Numbered from the stretch's first letter, positions 36,957 to 47,296 are shown. The stretch: 64,000 nucleotides of DNA from Flavobacterium defluvii (GCF_900129555.1 NZ_FQWC01000001.1:744001-808000), one strand, 5' to 3'. Notes: generated by a model not told the origin, from the letters alone. A program made the numbers and translations.

Positions 36957-38195
36957 ATGTCAGAACTATTATTACCACCAGAGCATCGTTATGCTAAAAT
37001 AATTAAAGAGCGACACAATGAAGACGGAAGCGAGCTTTCGGTTCTTAATTTAGGTCCGACTCACCCTGCGACTCACGGTATTTTTCAAAATATCTTATTG
37101 ATGGATGGTGAAAGAATTTTAGAAGCTGAACCAACTATTGGTTACATTCACAGAGCTTTCGAAAAAATCGCCGAAAATCGTCCTTTTTATCAAATTACAC
37201 CTCTTACAGACCGTATGAACTATTGCTCCTCTCCTATTAATAATATGGGATGGTGGATGACTTTAGAAAAACTATTAGGTATTGAAGTCCCAAAAAGAGC
37301 TCAATATTTAAGAGTTATTGTTATGGAGCTGGCTCGTATTACAGACCACATTATTTGTAACTCGATATTAGGTGTAGATACTGGTGCGTATACTGGTTTC
37401 TTATACGTTTTTCAATTTAGAGAAAAAATCTACGAAATCTACGAAGAAATTTGTGGAGCTCGTTTGACTACAAATATGGGAAGAATTGGTGGTTTTGAAA
37501 GAGACTGGTCTCCGGAAGCTTTCAGAAAACTAGATAAATTCCTTGAAGAATTCCCACCAGCGTGGAAAGAATTCGAAAACTTATTCGAAAGAAACAGAAT
37601 TTTCCTTGACAGAACTGTTAACGTAGGCGGAATCACTGCCGAAAAAGCAATGGCTTACGGTTTTACAGGTCCAAACTTACGTGCAGCCGGAGTTGATTAC
37701 GACGTTCGTGTAGCACATCCTTACTCATCTTACGAAGATTTTGATTTTATTGTCCCTGTTGGAAAATCAGGAGATACTTACGATCGTTTCTGTGTTCGTA
37801 ATGCCGAAGTTTGGGAAAGTTTAAGTATCATTCGTCAAGCGTTAGAAAAAATGCCTGCAGGAAATGAATACCATGCGGAAGTTCCAGATTATTACCTTCC
37901 TCCAAAAGAAGATGTATATAACTCAATGGAATCTTTAATTTATCACTTTAAAATTGTTATGGGAGAGGTTCCTGTTCCGGTTTCAGAGATTTACCATGCT
38001 GTTGAAGGAGGAAATGGGGAACTTGGTTTCTATTTGTCTACTGACGGAAGCAGAACTCCATACAGATTACATTTCAGAAGACCTTGCTTTATTTATTATC
38101 AGGCATTCCCTGAAATGATTAAAGGAGCATTACTTTCTGACGCTATTATCATTTTATCGAGTTTAAATGTAATTGCGGGAGAATTAGACGCGTAA
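36957..38195 (+). CDS. nuoD: NADH-quinone oxidoreductase subunit D
   Basis: This 412-residue 49-kDa-type subunit lines the quinone site with NuoB. Family motifs include LNLGPTHPATHGIFQNILLM and EPTIGYIHRAFEKIAENRPF near the N-terminus and SDAIIILSSLNVIAGELDA at the end. It is followed by a 200-bp AT-rich repeat region before nuoE. Confidence 0.97.
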   Translation: MSELLLPPEHRYAKIIKERHNEDGSELSVLNLGPTHPATHGIFQNILLMDGERILEAEPTIGYIHRAFEKIAENRPFYQITPLTDRMNYCSSPINNMGWWMTLEKLLGIEVPKRAQYLRVIVMELARITDHIICNSILGVDTGAYTGFLYVFQFREKIYEIYEEICGARLTTNMGRIGGFERDWSPEAFRKLDKFLEEFPPAWKEFENLFERNRIFLDRTVNVGGITAEKAMAYGFTGPNLRAAGVDYDVRVAHPYSSYEDFDFIVPVGKSGDTYDRFCVRNAEVWESLSIIRQALEKMPAGNEYHAEVPDYYLPPKEDVYNSMESLIYHFKIVMGEVPVPVSEIYHAVEGGNGELGFYLSTDGSRTPYRLHFRRPCFIYYQAFPEMIKGALLSDAIIILSSLNVIAGELDA

Positions 38196-38395
38196 ACGAA
38201 TTGTAGATTTTAGAATTTAGATTCTAGATTGCTGATTGAGAATGCAGATTTTAGAATTTAGATTTAAAATTATAATACAGGAATTGAAAAATTCAGATTG
38301 AAGAATCTAAAACTTAAACAATGATTGAAGAATCATAGATTGTAGATAAAGATTAAAAAAATCTAAAATCTAAAATCTAAAATCTAAAATTAAAA
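38196..38395. repeat. AT-rich repeat region between nuoD and nuoE
   Basis: The left part repeats GATTTTAGAATTTAGATT twice. The right end (about 38360-38390) is four tandem copies of the 7-mer TCTAAAA. The two ends are inverted relatives of each other and of the repeat between nuoA and nuoB. No gene is seen. Confidence 0.75.
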
Positions 38396-38926
38396 ATGGA
38401 ACGTAAACATTACAAACAAGAAATAAACATGACTGAGGCATTGATGAACCGCATCAATGAATTGATCAGTCATTACCCGGAAGGCAAACAAAAATCAGCT
38501 TTACTGCCTGTTTTACACGAAGTTCAGGATGCGCATAACAACTGGCTTAGTATTGAATTGCAGGATAAAGTTGCCGAAATTCTTCAGATAAAACCAATTG
38601 AGGTTTATGAAGTGGTTACTTTTTATACCATGTTCAACCAAAAACCAATTGGAAAATACATGTTTGAATTTTGCCAGACTTCTTGTTGCTGTTTACGTGG
38701 TGCTGAGGATTTAATGGATTATACTTCTGAAAAACTAGGCATAAAAATGGGTGAAACTACTCCAGATGGAATGTTTACCATTGCTGGCGTAGAATGTTTA
38801 GGTGCCTGCGGATACGCTCCGATGATGCAGTTAGGAGATTTCTACAAAGAAAAATTGACAGAAGAAAAAATCGATCAGATAATTGCTGATTGTAGAGATG
38901 ATAAAATAATATTACACGATAAATAA
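38396..38926 (+). CDS. nuoE: NADH-quinone oxidoreductase subunit E
   Basis: This 176-residue subunit has a thioredoxin-like fold that binds the [2Fe-2S] cluster N1a. The first ligand pair lies in CQTSCCCLRG and the second in CLGACGYAPMM. It is one base from nuoF, its partner in the NADH-oxidising module. Confidence 0.96.
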   Translation: MERKHYKQEINMTEALMNRINELISHYPEGKQKSALLPVLHEVQDAHNNWLSIELQDKVAEILQIKPIEVYEVVTFYTMFNQKPIGKYMFEFCQTSCCCLRGAEDLMDYTSEKLGIKMGETTPDGMFTIAGVECLGACGYAPMMQLGDFYKEKLTEEKIDQIIADCRDDKIILHDK

Positions 38927-38927
38927 G

Positions 38928-40295
38928 ATGTCACAAAAAATATTATTAGATAAAATCAATATTCCTGGAATTAAAACCTACGAAGTCTATCGTCAAAACG
39001 GCGGTTATGCTTCTGTAGAAAAAGCTTTAAAAACATTAACTCCGGACGAAGTTACTGAGGAAGTAAAAAAATCAGGTCTTCGCGGACGTGGTGGTGCAGG
39101 TTTCCCTGCCGGAATGAAATGGAGCTTTATTGATAAAAAATCAGGAAGACCTAGACACTTAGTGTGTAATGCCGACGAATCTGAGCCTGGAACATTTAAA
39201 GATCGTTATTTGATGGAATTTATTCCTCACTTATTGATCGAAGGAATGATTACTTCAAGTTACGCTTTGGGCGCTAACCTATCATACATCTACATCCGTG
39301 GAGAATATATGTGGGTTTTCAAAATATTAGAAAGAGCAATTGCCGAGGCAAAAGCTGCCGGATGGTTAGGAAAAAATATATTAGGAACAGGTTATGATCT
39401 TGAACTTCACGTTCACTGTGGAGCTGGAGCTTATATCTGTGGAGAAGAAACAGCATTGATCGAATCATTGGAAGGTAAAAGAGGAAATCCTCGTATTAAA
39501 CCCCCTTTTCCAGCGGTTTCTGGTCTTTGGGCAAATCCAACTGTAGTAAACAATGTTGAAACAATTGCTACTGTACCTTGGATTGTAAACAATTCAGGAG
39601 ATGATTATGCTAAAATTGGTATCGGTCGTTCTACTGGAACTAAATTAATTTCTGCTTCAGGACACATCAAAAATCCTGGAGTTTACGAAATTGAATTAGG
39701 TTTAAGCGTTGATGAATTCATGAATTCTGATGAATATTTAGGAGGAATGTCTTCAAGCCGTCCGCTAAAAGCATTCGTGCCCGGAGGTTCATCTGTGCCA
39801 ATCTTACCGGCTGAATTGATTTTCAAAACAGCAAACGGTGAAGATCGTTTAATGACTTATGAATCTTTAAGTGATGGTGGTTTCGCTACCGGATCTATGT
39901 TAGGTTCCGGAGGATTTATTGTATACAACGACACTGCTTGTATCGTAAGAAATACCTGGAACTTTGCTCGTTTTTACCACCACGAATCTTGCGGGCAATG
40001 TACACCTTGCCGTGAAGGAACAGGATGGTTGGAAAAAATCTTATGGAGAATCGAAAACGGTCAGGGTCGAGAAGAAGATATCGAATTATTGTGGAGCATT
40101 CAAAGTAAAATTGAAGGAAACACAATCTGTCCACTTGGTGATGCCGCTTCCTGGCCAGTAGCTGCAGCAATTCGTCACTTTAGGGATGAGTTCGAATATC
40201 ACGTTCGTTTCCCTGAAAAAATCAAAAATAGAGATCACTTTGTTGCTGAACCTTTTTCACAAGTGAAACATTTAGTAGGCAGACAAACAGTTTAA
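38928..40295 (+). CDS. nuoF: NADH-quinone oxidoreductase subunit F
   Basis: This 455-residue flavin subunit oxidises NADH. The FMN/NADH-binding segment is GLRGRGGAGFPAGMKWSFID with VCNADESEPGTFKDR. The [4Fe-4S] N3 ligands are in ESCGQCTPCREGTGW, with the fourth Cys in NTICPLGDAA. Confidence 0.97.
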   Translation: MSQKILLDKINIPGIKTYEVYRQNGGYASVEKALKTLTPDEVTEEVKKSGLRGRGGAGFPAGMKWSFIDKKSGRPRHLVCNADESEPGTFKDRYLMEFIPHLLIEGMITSSYALGANLSYIYIRGEYMWVFKILERAIAEAKAAGWLGKNILGTGYDLELHVHCGAGAYICGEETALIESLEGKRGNPRIKPPFPAVSGLWANPTVVNNVETIATVPWIVNNSGDDYAKIGIGRSTGTKLISASGHIKNPGVYEIELGLSVDEFMNSDEYLGGMSSSRPLKAFVPGGSSVPILPAELIFKTANGEDRLMTYESLSDGGFATGSMLGSGGFIVYNDTACIVRNTWNFARFYHHESCGQCTPCREGTGWLEKILWRIENGQGREEDIELLWSIQSKIEGNTICPLGDAASWPVAAAIRHFRDEFEYHVRFPEKIKNRDHFVAEPFSQVKHLVGRQTV

Positions 40296-40300
40296 AATAT

Positions 40301-40372
40301 AGTTTCAAGTTTCATGTTTTTTTAGTTTCAAGTCTAAATAACCTGAAACTTTAAACCTGAAACTAAAAAAAC
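40301..40372. repeat. TTTCAAG/CTGAAAC imperfect inverted repeat between nuoF and nuoG
   Basis: The left arm (40301-40333) contains TTTTTTTAGTTTCAAGT; the right arm (40340-40372) contains AACCTGAAAC twice and AAACTAAAAAAAC. It is related to the repeats at 26033-26077 and 59461-59494. Confidence 0.7.
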
Positions 40373-40381
40373 AAATAAGAG

Positions 40382-41413
40382 ATGAAAGTAACCATAGACG
40401 GTCAAAGTATAGACGTAGAGCCAGGAACAACAATCCTGCAGGCTGCACGTATGATTGGTGGGGATTTGGTACCGCCAGCCATGTGCTATTACTCAAAATT
40501 AAAAGGAAGCGGAGGAAAATGCCGCTGCTGTTTGGTTGAAGTTTCAAAAGGCAGTGAGGCTGATCCAAGACCAATGCCAAAATTAATGGCATCTTGTGTA
40601 ACAGGATGTATGGATGGAATGGAAGTAAATAGTAAATCTTCTGCCAGAGTTATGGAAGCCCGTAAATCTGTAACAGAATTTTTATTAATCAACCACCCAT
40701 TAGACTGCCCTATTTGTGATCAGGCTGGAGAATGTGATCTTCAAAATTTAAGTTTTGAGCACGGAAACCCAAAATCACGTTACATTGAAGAAAAAAGAAC
40801 ATTTGAACCAGAAGATATTGGTCCAAATATTCAACTGCATATGAACCGTTGTATCTTATGTCAAAGATGTGTGCAAGTTGCAGATCAACTGACAGACAAC
40901 AGAGTTCACGGAGTATTAGATCGTGGTGACCACGCTAATATTTCAACCGGAATTTCTAAAGCAATCGACAATGAGTTCTCTGGAAACATGATTGATGTAT
41001 GTCCGGTTGGAGCTTTAACAGATAAAACTTTCCGTTTTAAATCAAGAGTTTGGTTTAACAAACCTTATAACGCGCACAGAGAATGTACTACTCCGGGATG
41101 CTGCGGTAAAACTACAGTTTGGATGTTTGGTGGAGAAATTCAGCGTGTAACTGGTCGTAAAGATGAGTACCATGAAGTTGAAGAATTCATTTGCAACAGC
41201 TGTCGTTTTGATCATAAAGATGTAAATGACTGGGTTATTGAAGGACCAAGAGAATTTGAAAAAGATTCTGTAATCAATCAAAATAACTATACTCAGAAAT
41301 TAGAGAAAGTTACTATCGATACTGAAAAGAATATTCTTTTAGGCCGCGATGTTGACCGTAAAAAAATTAGTATGGCAGCAATTCCATTAACTGATAAAGA
41401 CAAAAAACAATAA
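40382..41413 (+). CDS. nuoG: NADH-quinone oxidoreductase subunit G, short form
   Basis: This 343-residue subunit carries three cluster-binding regions. The [2Fe-2S] ligands are around KGSGGKCRCCLVEVSKG, the His/Cys cluster is HPLDCPICDQAGECDLQNLS, and a [4Fe-4S] site is NRCILCQRCVQVAD with VCPVGAL. It lacks the large C-terminal molybdopterin-oxidoreductase-like domain that makes NuoG about 900 residues in E. coli. The reading frame ends cleanly before nuoH, so this looks like a natural short form, not a broken gene. Confidence 0.93.
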   Translation: MKVTIDGQSIDVEPGTTILQAARMIGGDLVPPAMCYYSKLKGSGGKCRCCLVEVSKGSEADPRPMPKLMASCVTGCMDGMEVNSKSSARVMEARKSVTEFLLINHPLDCPICDQAGECDLQNLSFEHGNPKSRYIEEKRTFEPEDIGPNIQLHMNRCILCQRCVQVADQLTDNRVHGVLDRGDHANISTGISKAIDNEFSGNMIDVCPVGALTDKTFRFKSRVWFNKPYNAHRECTTPGCCGKTTVWMFGGEIQRVTGRKDEYHEVEEFICNSCRFDHKDVNDWVIEGPREFEKDSVINQNNYTQKLEKVTIDTEKNILLGRDVDRKKISMAAIPLTDKDKKQ

Positions 41414-41416
41414 GAA

Positions 41417-42469
41417 ATGGAAAGTGCATTTATTATAGAAAAGAGTGTTGTTATTGTTGTCGTTTTTGCGGTAACAATGATTATGGCGATGTATTCTACA
41501 TGGGCAGAACGTAAAGTTGCTGCTTTTCTGCAAGACCGTGTTGGACCAAACCGTGCTGGATGGGGAGGTTTGTTACAGCCACTTGCCGATGGTATGAAAT
41601 TATTCTCGAAAGAGGAGTTTTTCCCAAATACACCAAATAGATTTTTATTTATTGTGGGGCCTGCAATTGCCATGAGTACAGCTTTAATGACAAGCGCTGT
41701 AATTCCTTGGGGAGACAGACTTCATCTTTTTGGAAAAGATATTATTCTTCAGGCAACTGATGTAAATATTGCATTATTATACATTTTTGGAGTTCTTTCT
41801 GTTGGAGTTTATGGAATCATGATTGGTGGATGGGCTTCTAACAATAAGTTCTCATTAATGGGAGCAGTTCGTGCGGCTTCTCAAATGGTTTCTTATGAAA
41901 TCGCAATGGGATTATCAATGATCGCTTTATTGATGATGACGGGCACAATGAGCTTAAAAGAAATTTCATTACAACAGCAAGGACTGCATTGGAATGTTTT
42001 TTATCAGCCATTATCTTTCCTGATCTTTTTAATTTGTTCATTTGCAGAAACGAACAGAACTCCATTCGACTTAGCAGAATGTGAAAACGAATTAATTGGA
42101 GGTTACCATACTGAATATTCATCTATGAAAATGGGATTCTATTTATTTGCTGAATATGCAAGTATGTTTATCTCTTCTACTATCATCTCTGTATTGTTCT
42201 TTGGCGGATACAACTATCCGGGAATGCAGTGGATGGTTGAGAATGTTGGTGTAAATACAGCTAACTTATTAGGAATTGCGGCATTGTTTGTAAAAATATG
42301 TTTCTTCATATTCTTCTACATGTGGGTTCGTTGGACAATTCCAAGATTTAGATATGACCAGTTGATGAACTTAGGGTGGAGAATTTTAATTCCACTTTCG
42401 ATTATTAACATCATGATTACGGGTGCAGTTATATTGAGACACGATATTGCAGCAGCGTTAGGATTCTAA
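41417..42469 (+). CDS. nuoH: NADH-quinone oxidoreductase subunit H
   Basis: This 350-residue membrane subunit links the quinone site to the proton-pumping arm. It has about eight helices and the family blocks YSTWAERKVAAFLQDRVGPN and FAETNRTPFDLAECENELIG, with the quinone-cavity acidic residues. It starts three bases after nuoG. Confidence 0.97.
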   Translation: MESAFIIEKSVVIVVVFAVTMIMAMYSTWAERKVAAFLQDRVGPNRAGWGGLLQPLADGMKLFSKEEFFPNTPNRFLFIVGPAIAMSTALMTSAVIPWGDRLHLFGKDIILQATDVNIALLYIFGVLSVGVYGIMIGGWASNNKFSLMGAVRAASQMVSYEIAMGLSMIALLMMTGTMSLKEISLQQQGLHWNVFYQPLSFLIFLICSFAETNRTPFDLAECENELIGGYHTEYSSMKMGFYLFAEYASMFISSTIISVLFFGGYNYPGMQWMVENVGVNTANLLGIAALFVKICFFIFFYMWVRWTIPRFRYDQLMNLGWRILIPLSIINIMITGAVILRHDIAAALGF

Positions 42470-42550
42470 GAACCGTAATTAGCTTAAATAAAAACAAAAT
42501 AGATTTGAATTTGAATCATCAAAATTTGAATCATAAATTATAATAGTAAA

Positions 42551-43096
42551 ATGTCAATAGAAACTATATCATTATCGGGTAGAAAGAAAGTGGTCTCTAA
42601 CAAGGATATGACTTTTATTGAGCGATTGTATCTTGTGGCGATTGTAAAAGGTTTGGCAATTACGCTTAAACACCTTTTCAGAAAAAAAATTACCATTCAT
42701 TACCCAGAGCAGGTTCGTGAAATGAGCCCTGTATATCGCGGTCAGCACATGTTGAAACGTGATGAACAAGGACGCGAAAACTGTACTGCCTGCGGATTAT
42801 GTGCTTTATCATGTCCTGCAGAAGCTATTACAATGAAAGCTGCTGAGCGTAAACCGGATGAAAAACATTTATATAGAGAAGAAAAGTATGCTGAAATCTA
42901 TGAGATCAATATGCTTCGTTGTATTTTCTGTGGTTTGTGTGAAGAAGCCTGCCCGAAAGATGCAATCTATTTGACAGAATCTAAAGTATTAGTTCCTGCT
43001 AATTACGACAGAGAAGATTTCATTTTTGGAAAAGACAAATTAGTGATGCCTTTAGAAATGGCAATTAAAAATACTCAACTTAATAACGCTAACTAA
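42551..43096 (+). CDS. nuoI: NADH-quinone oxidoreductase subunit I
   Basis: This 181-residue ferredoxin-like subunit has two [4Fe-4S] sites (N6a and N6b): CTACGLCALSCPAEAI and CIFCGLCEEACPKDAI. Its stop overlaps the nuoJ start by one base. The 81-base spacer before it is AT-rich, with repeated TTTGAAT words and no gene. Confidence 0.97.
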   Translation: MSIETISLSGRKKVVSNKDMTFIERLYLVAIVKGLAITLKHLFRKKITIHYPEQVREMSPVYRGQHMLKRDEQGRENCTACGLCALSCPAEAITMKAAERKPDEKHLYREEKYAEIYEINMLRCIFCGLCEEACPKDAIYLTESKVLVPANYDREDFIFGKDKLVMPLEMAIKNTQLNNAN

Positions 43097-43635
43097 TGAT
43101 ACACATTCCAGATCTTGCAAACGCAACTCCTGTAGGAGTGATATTTTGTATCCTAGCGTTTATTACAGTAATTACTGCCTTCCTGACTATTTTTAGCAGA
43201 AACCCAATTCACTCAGCAATTTACTTAGTGATTTGTTTCTTCTCTATTGCCGGTCATTATTTATTATTAAACTCTCAATTTTTAGCTGTAGTACATATAA
43301 TAGTATATTCCGGAGCAATCATGATTTTGTTCCTGTTTACGATTATGTTGATGAATCTTAACGAACAAAAAGACGTTCACCGACCAAGAATTACACGTCT
43401 TGGGGCGATTGTTTCTTTCTGTTTGATTGTTATTGTTTTGATTGCCATCTTCATCAATTCTAAACCAATTGTTGGCGATTATGATTCAACGGGAGAAGAT
43501 TTCCAGTCTATTAAAGTATTGGGTAAAATATTGTTGAACGAATATATGGTACCTTTTGAATTTGCTTCGATTTTACTTTTGGTTGCGATGATTGGAACTG
43601 TATTATTGTCTAAAAAAGAAAAATTAAATAAATAA
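43096..43635 (+). CDS. nuoJ: NADH-quinone oxidoreductase subunit J
   Basis: This 179-residue membrane subunit has five helices. The third contains the family motif [20 protein letters not shown], with the pi-bulge region seen in ND6/NuoJ. One-base overlaps with nuoI and nuoK indicate translational coupling. Confidence 0.95.
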   Translation: MIHIPDLANATPVGVIFCILAFITVITAFLTIFSRNPIHSAIYLVICFFSIAGHYLLLNSQFLAVVHIIVYSGAIMILFLFTIMLMNLNEQKDVHRPRITRLGAIVSFCLIVIVLIAIFINSKPIVGDYDSTGEDFQSIKVLGKILLNEYMVPFEFASILLLVAMIGTVLLSKKEKLNK

Positions 43636-43955
43636 TGGGTAATATATTAAATCAAATAGGTATTGAAAATTACATCTTTTTAAGTGTTGTACTTTTTTGT
43701 ATTGGTGTTTTTGGTGTATTGTACAGACGAAATTCAATTATCGTTTTCATGTCTATCGAGATCATGCTAAATGCAGTAAACCTTTTATTTGTGGCTTTTT
43801 CAACTTACCATCAGGATGCACAAGGACAAGTTTTTGTATTCTTCTCGATGGCGGTTGCTGCTGCTGAAGTTGCGGTAGGATTAGCGATTTTAGTTTCTAT
43901 TTTCAGAAACATTGGCTCAATTAGTATCGATAATTTAAAAAATTTAAAAGGATAA
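43635..43955 (+). CDS. nuoK: NADH-quinone oxidoreductase subunit K
   Basis: This 106-residue subunit has three helices. The two membrane-embedded Glu used in proton transfer are in [15 protein letters not shown] and [18 protein letters not shown]. It is equivalent to ND4L. Confidence 0.96.
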   Translation: MGNILNQIGIENYIFLSVVLFCIGVFGVLYRRNSIIVFMSIEIMLNAVNLLFVAFSTYHQDAQGQVFVFFSMAVAAAEVAVGLAILVSIFRNIGSISIDNLKNLKG

Positions 43956-43962
43956 AATAGAA

Positions 43963-45846
43963 ATGGATACCAATTTAGCTTTAGTTTTAGTTTTAGCTCC
44001 TTTTTTAGGGTTTTTAATTAATGTTTTCTTTGGAAAAAGCTTAGGAAAAACAGTTTCTGGATTTATCGGGACTGCTGCCGTAGCGATTTCTTTTATAGTT
44101 ACTCTTGTACTTTTTAATCAAATAACTTCAACCGGAAAAGGAATTGAAGTTACTTTATTTGACTGGATTCAAATTAGCAACTTAAAAATCAATCTTGGAT
44201 TTTTATTAGATCAACTATCAGTTCTTTGGTTATTGTTTGTAACCGGAATCGGATCTTTGATTCACTTATACTCTATCAGTTACATGCATGATGATGAGAA
44301 TATGCACAAATTCTTCGCATATTTAAATCTCTTCGTATTCTTTATGATTACACTTGTAATTGGAAGCAACTTATTAGTTTTATTTATTGGCTGGGAAGGT
44401 GTTGGACTTTGCTCTTATTTATTAATCGGATTCTGGTATAAAAATCAGGATTATAACGATGCGGCAAAAAAGGCTTTCATCATGAACAGAATTGGAGATT
44501 TAGGTCTTTTAATTGGTATGTTCATCATTGGTTCAATGTTCTCTACATTAGATTATGCAACTTTAAAAACGGCAATTGCAGGAGCAGCAAACTTAAATTT
44601 ACCCTTACTTTCTTTAGCTGCATTATGTTTATTCATTGGAGCCTGTGGTAAATCTGCTCAAATTCCTTTATATACCTGGTTACCTGATGCGATGGCTGGT
44701 CCAACTCCGGTTTCTGCGTTAATCCACGCGGCAACAATGGTTACTGCTGGTATTTTCATGGTAACAAGATTAAACTTCGTTTTTGATTTAGCTGTTGATG
44801 TACAAACTGTAATCGCAGTAATTGGAGCTATAACTTCTTTAGTTGCTGCTACAATTGGTTTAGTTCAAAACGATATCAAAAAAGTATTGGCATACTCTAC
44901 TGTTTCACAATTAGGATTAATGTTTTTAGCATTAGGATTTGGAGCTTATGAAGTGGCTGTTTTTCACGTAATCACACACGCTTTCTTTAAAGCTTGTTTA
45001 TTCTTAGGTTCAGGTTCTGTAATTCATGGATTGCACGGAGAACAGGATATGCGTAACATGGGAGGATTGCGTAAAGCAATGCCAATTACATTCTGGACAA
45101 TGCTTATTTCATCATTAGCAATTTCAGGAGTTCCGTTTTTCTCAGGTTTCTTCTCAAAAGATGAAATTTTATTAACTGCTTTCCACCACAGTATTCCATT
45201 ATACGTTGTTGGATCTGTGGCTTCAATCATGACAGCTTTCTATATGTTTAGATTAATGTTCCTGACTTTTTTCAAAGAATTTAGAGGAACTGAAGAGCAG
45301 AAACATCATTTACACGAAAGTGGTGCTTTAATTACTTTCCCTTTAATGATTTTAGCACTTCTGGCAACTTTTGGAGGTTTAATTAGTTTACCTGGAAACA
45401 GTTGGTTAAATGAATATTTAGCTCCTCTTTTCACAAAAGTCGCTGGTGAAGAGCATCATTTAGGTACAACAGAATATACTTTAATGGGAGTTGCTGTTTT
45501 AGGTGGATTATTAGGTATTTTAATTGCATACATTAAATACTTTAAACAAGATAATGTTCCAGAAGCAGATGAAAATATTACAGGCTTAACCAAAGTGTTG
45601 TATAACAAATATTATGTAGATGAGGCTTACGAAGCGATTTTTGTTCGTCCGGTAAATGCATTATCAAGATTCTTTAGAGACTATATTGAAACTGGCTTAT
45701 CTGCTGTTGTTTTTGGATTAGGAAAAGCAGCAAACGAATTGGCGTTTCAGGGTAAAAAACTACAAACGGGAAGTATTGGATTATATCTTTTCGCTTTCGT
45801 TTTAGGTCTTTGTGCCATTGTTTCTTATATATTTTTAGCTCAATAA
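43963..45846 (+). CDS. nuoL: NADH-quinone oxidoreductase subunit L
   Basis: This 627-residue antiporter-like proton-pumping subunit is the distal end of the membrane arm. It has about 16 helices and motifs FIGWEGVGLCSYLLIGFWY, TWLPDAMAGPTPVSALIHAA and DIKKVLAYSTVSQLGLM, which carry the key Glu, Lys and His. The C-terminal amphipathic lateral helix region is present. Confidence 0.97.
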   Translation: MDTNLALVLVLAPFLGFLINVFFGKSLGKTVSGFIGTAAVAISFIVTLVLFNQITSTGKGIEVTLFDWIQISNLKINLGFLLDQLSVLWLLFVTGIGSLIHLYSISYMHDDENMHKFFAYLNLFVFFMITLVIGSNLLVLFIGWEGVGLCSYLLIGFWYKNQDYNDAAKKAFIMNRIGDLGLLIGMFIIGSMFSTLDYATLKTAIAGAANLNLPLLSLAALCLFIGACGKSAQIPLYTWLPDAMAGPTPVSALIHAATMVTAGIFMVTRLNFVFDLAVDVQTVIAVIGAITSLVAATIGLVQNDIKKVLAYSTVSQLGLMFLALGFGAYEVAVFHVITHAFFKACLFLGSGSVIHGLHGEQDMRNMGGLRKAMPITFWTMLISSLAISGVPFFSGFFSKDEILLTAFHHSIPLYVVGSVASIMTAFYMFRLMFLTFFKEFRGTEEQKHHLHESGALITFPLMILALLATFGGLISLPGNSWLNEYLAPLFTKVAGEEHHLGTTEYTLMGVAVLGGLLGILIAYIKYFKQDNVPEADENITGLTKVLYNKYYVDEAYEAIFVRPVNALSRFFRDYIETGLSAVVFGLGKAANELAFQGKKLQTGSIGLYLFAFVLGLCAIVSYIFLAQ

Positions 45847-45856
45847 TTTTATAACT

Positions 45857-47296
45857 ATGAACGTTTCTCTTATATTAATTATTCTTTTAGTTGGTGCATT
45901 TATCACCTATTTTGCTGGTGACAAACTCGCTTCAAAAGTAGCTTTGTTCTTTAGTTTGGCAGCTTTAGGCTGTTCGGTTGTATTGTTAAATCATTTTAAT
46001 ACTGGAGAAAATATCAGCCTTATCAATGCATGGATTAATCAACCTAAAATTTCATTTGCGCTAAATGCTGACGGATTGGCTCTAGCTATGCTTTTATTAA
46101 CAACGGCTTTGACTCCGGTAATTATATTCTCTTCTTTTGGAAATGAATATAAAAATGCAAAAGCTTTTTATGCACTGATTTTATTTATGGCATTTGCAAT
46201 GACAGGAACTTTCCTGGCTGCGGATGGTCTTTTATATTATATTTTCTGGGAGTTAGCTCTTGTTCCAATTTATTTTATTGCTCTTATCTGGGGTAACGGT
46301 GATGCAGAAGAACGCAGAAAAGCAGTGGTTAAATTCTTTATTTATACACTTGCAGGTTCGTTATTTATGTTAACTGCTTTTATCTATTTATACCAAAAAG
46401 CAGGTTCTTTTTTAATTGAAGATTTATACAAAGTACAATTATCAGCTTGCGAACAACTTTGGATTTTCCTAGCTTTCTTCTTGGCTTATGCCATCAAGAT
46501 TCCAATTATTCCATTTCATACATGGCAGGCAAATGTTTACCAAAAAGCACCAACTGTTGGGACAATGCTTTTATCTGGTATCATGTTAAAAATGGGATTG
46601 TATAGTGTTATTCGCTGGCAATTGCCTATTGCGCCACTTGCTGCAAAAGAATACATGAACATTTTTATTGCTTTAGGAATTGCTGGGGTTATTTACGGTT
46701 CAATTGTAGCTTTAAGACAAAAAGATTTAAAGAAATTATTAGCATATTCATCTCTTGCTCACGTTGGATTAATCGCTGCAGGATCTTACACTTTAACTCT
46801 TGATGGTTTCCGCGGAGCTGTTTTACAAATGATTGCTCACGGTTTTGTAGTAGTTGGATTATTCTATGCTGCAGAAATTATCTACAGAAGATTTGAAACA
46901 AGAGATATTGCTGCATTAGGAGGAATCCGTGCGCAGTCTCCAAAATTCACTTCAATGTTTTTAATTTTGGTTTTGGCATCTGTTGCTTTACCTACTACCT
47001 TTAACTTTATCGGAGAGTTTACAGTATTATACAGTCTTTCTCAAATTAATATATGGTTTGCTGTTTTAGGCGGAACAACGATCATTTTAGGAGCTTACTA
47101 TATGCTGAAAATGTTCCAAAATGTGATGTTGGGCGAAACAAATTCAAAAACTTTTGCAGATGTTTCTATAAATGAAGGAATTTCTTTGGCAGCAATTATT
47201 GCTGTTTTAATTTTCTTTGGATTTTATCCAAAACCAATTACAGATTTGATTACTCCAAGTTTAGAAACGATTTTAAACGTTATCAATAAAAATTAA
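45857..47296 (+). CDS. nuoM: NADH-quinone oxidoreductase subunit M
   Basis: This 479-residue antiporter-like proton-pumping subunit has motifs FWELALVPIYFIALIWG, IPFHTWQANVYQKAPTVGTM and DLKKLLAYSSLAHVGLIAAG, which carry the conserved Glu and Lys of the proton path. It is equivalent to ND4. Confidence 0.97.
   Translation: MNVSLILIILLVGAFITYFAGDKLASKVALFFSLAALGCSVVLLNHFNTGENISLINAWINQPKISFALNADGLALAMLLLTTALTPVIIFSSFGNEYKNAKAFYALILFMAFAMTGTFLAADGLLYYIFWELALVPIYFIALIWGNGDAEERRKAVVKFFIYTLAGSLFMLTAFIYLYQKAGSFLIEDLYKVQLSACEQLWIFLAFFLAYAIKIPIIPFHTWQANVYQKAPTVGTMLLSGIMLKMGLYSVIRWQLPIAPLAAKEYMNIFIALGIAGVIYGSIVALRQKDLKKLLAYSSLAHVGLIAAGSYTLTLDGFRGAVLQMIAHGFVVVGLFYAAEIIYRRFETRDIAALGGIRAQSPKFTSMFLILVLASVALPTTFNFIGEFTVLYSLSQINIWFAVLGGTTIILGAYYMLKMFQNVMLGETNSKTFADVSINEGISLAAIIAVLIFFGFYPKPITDLITPSLETILNVINKN

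Noticed and set aside
38196..38395. Short tandem repeats that could suggest a CRISPR array
   Set aside because: The units are 7-mers without unique spacers and no cas genes are present.
39916..40170. Antisense open frame inside nuoF
   Set aside because: It is a shadow of nuoF; no promoter or protein-like features are seen.
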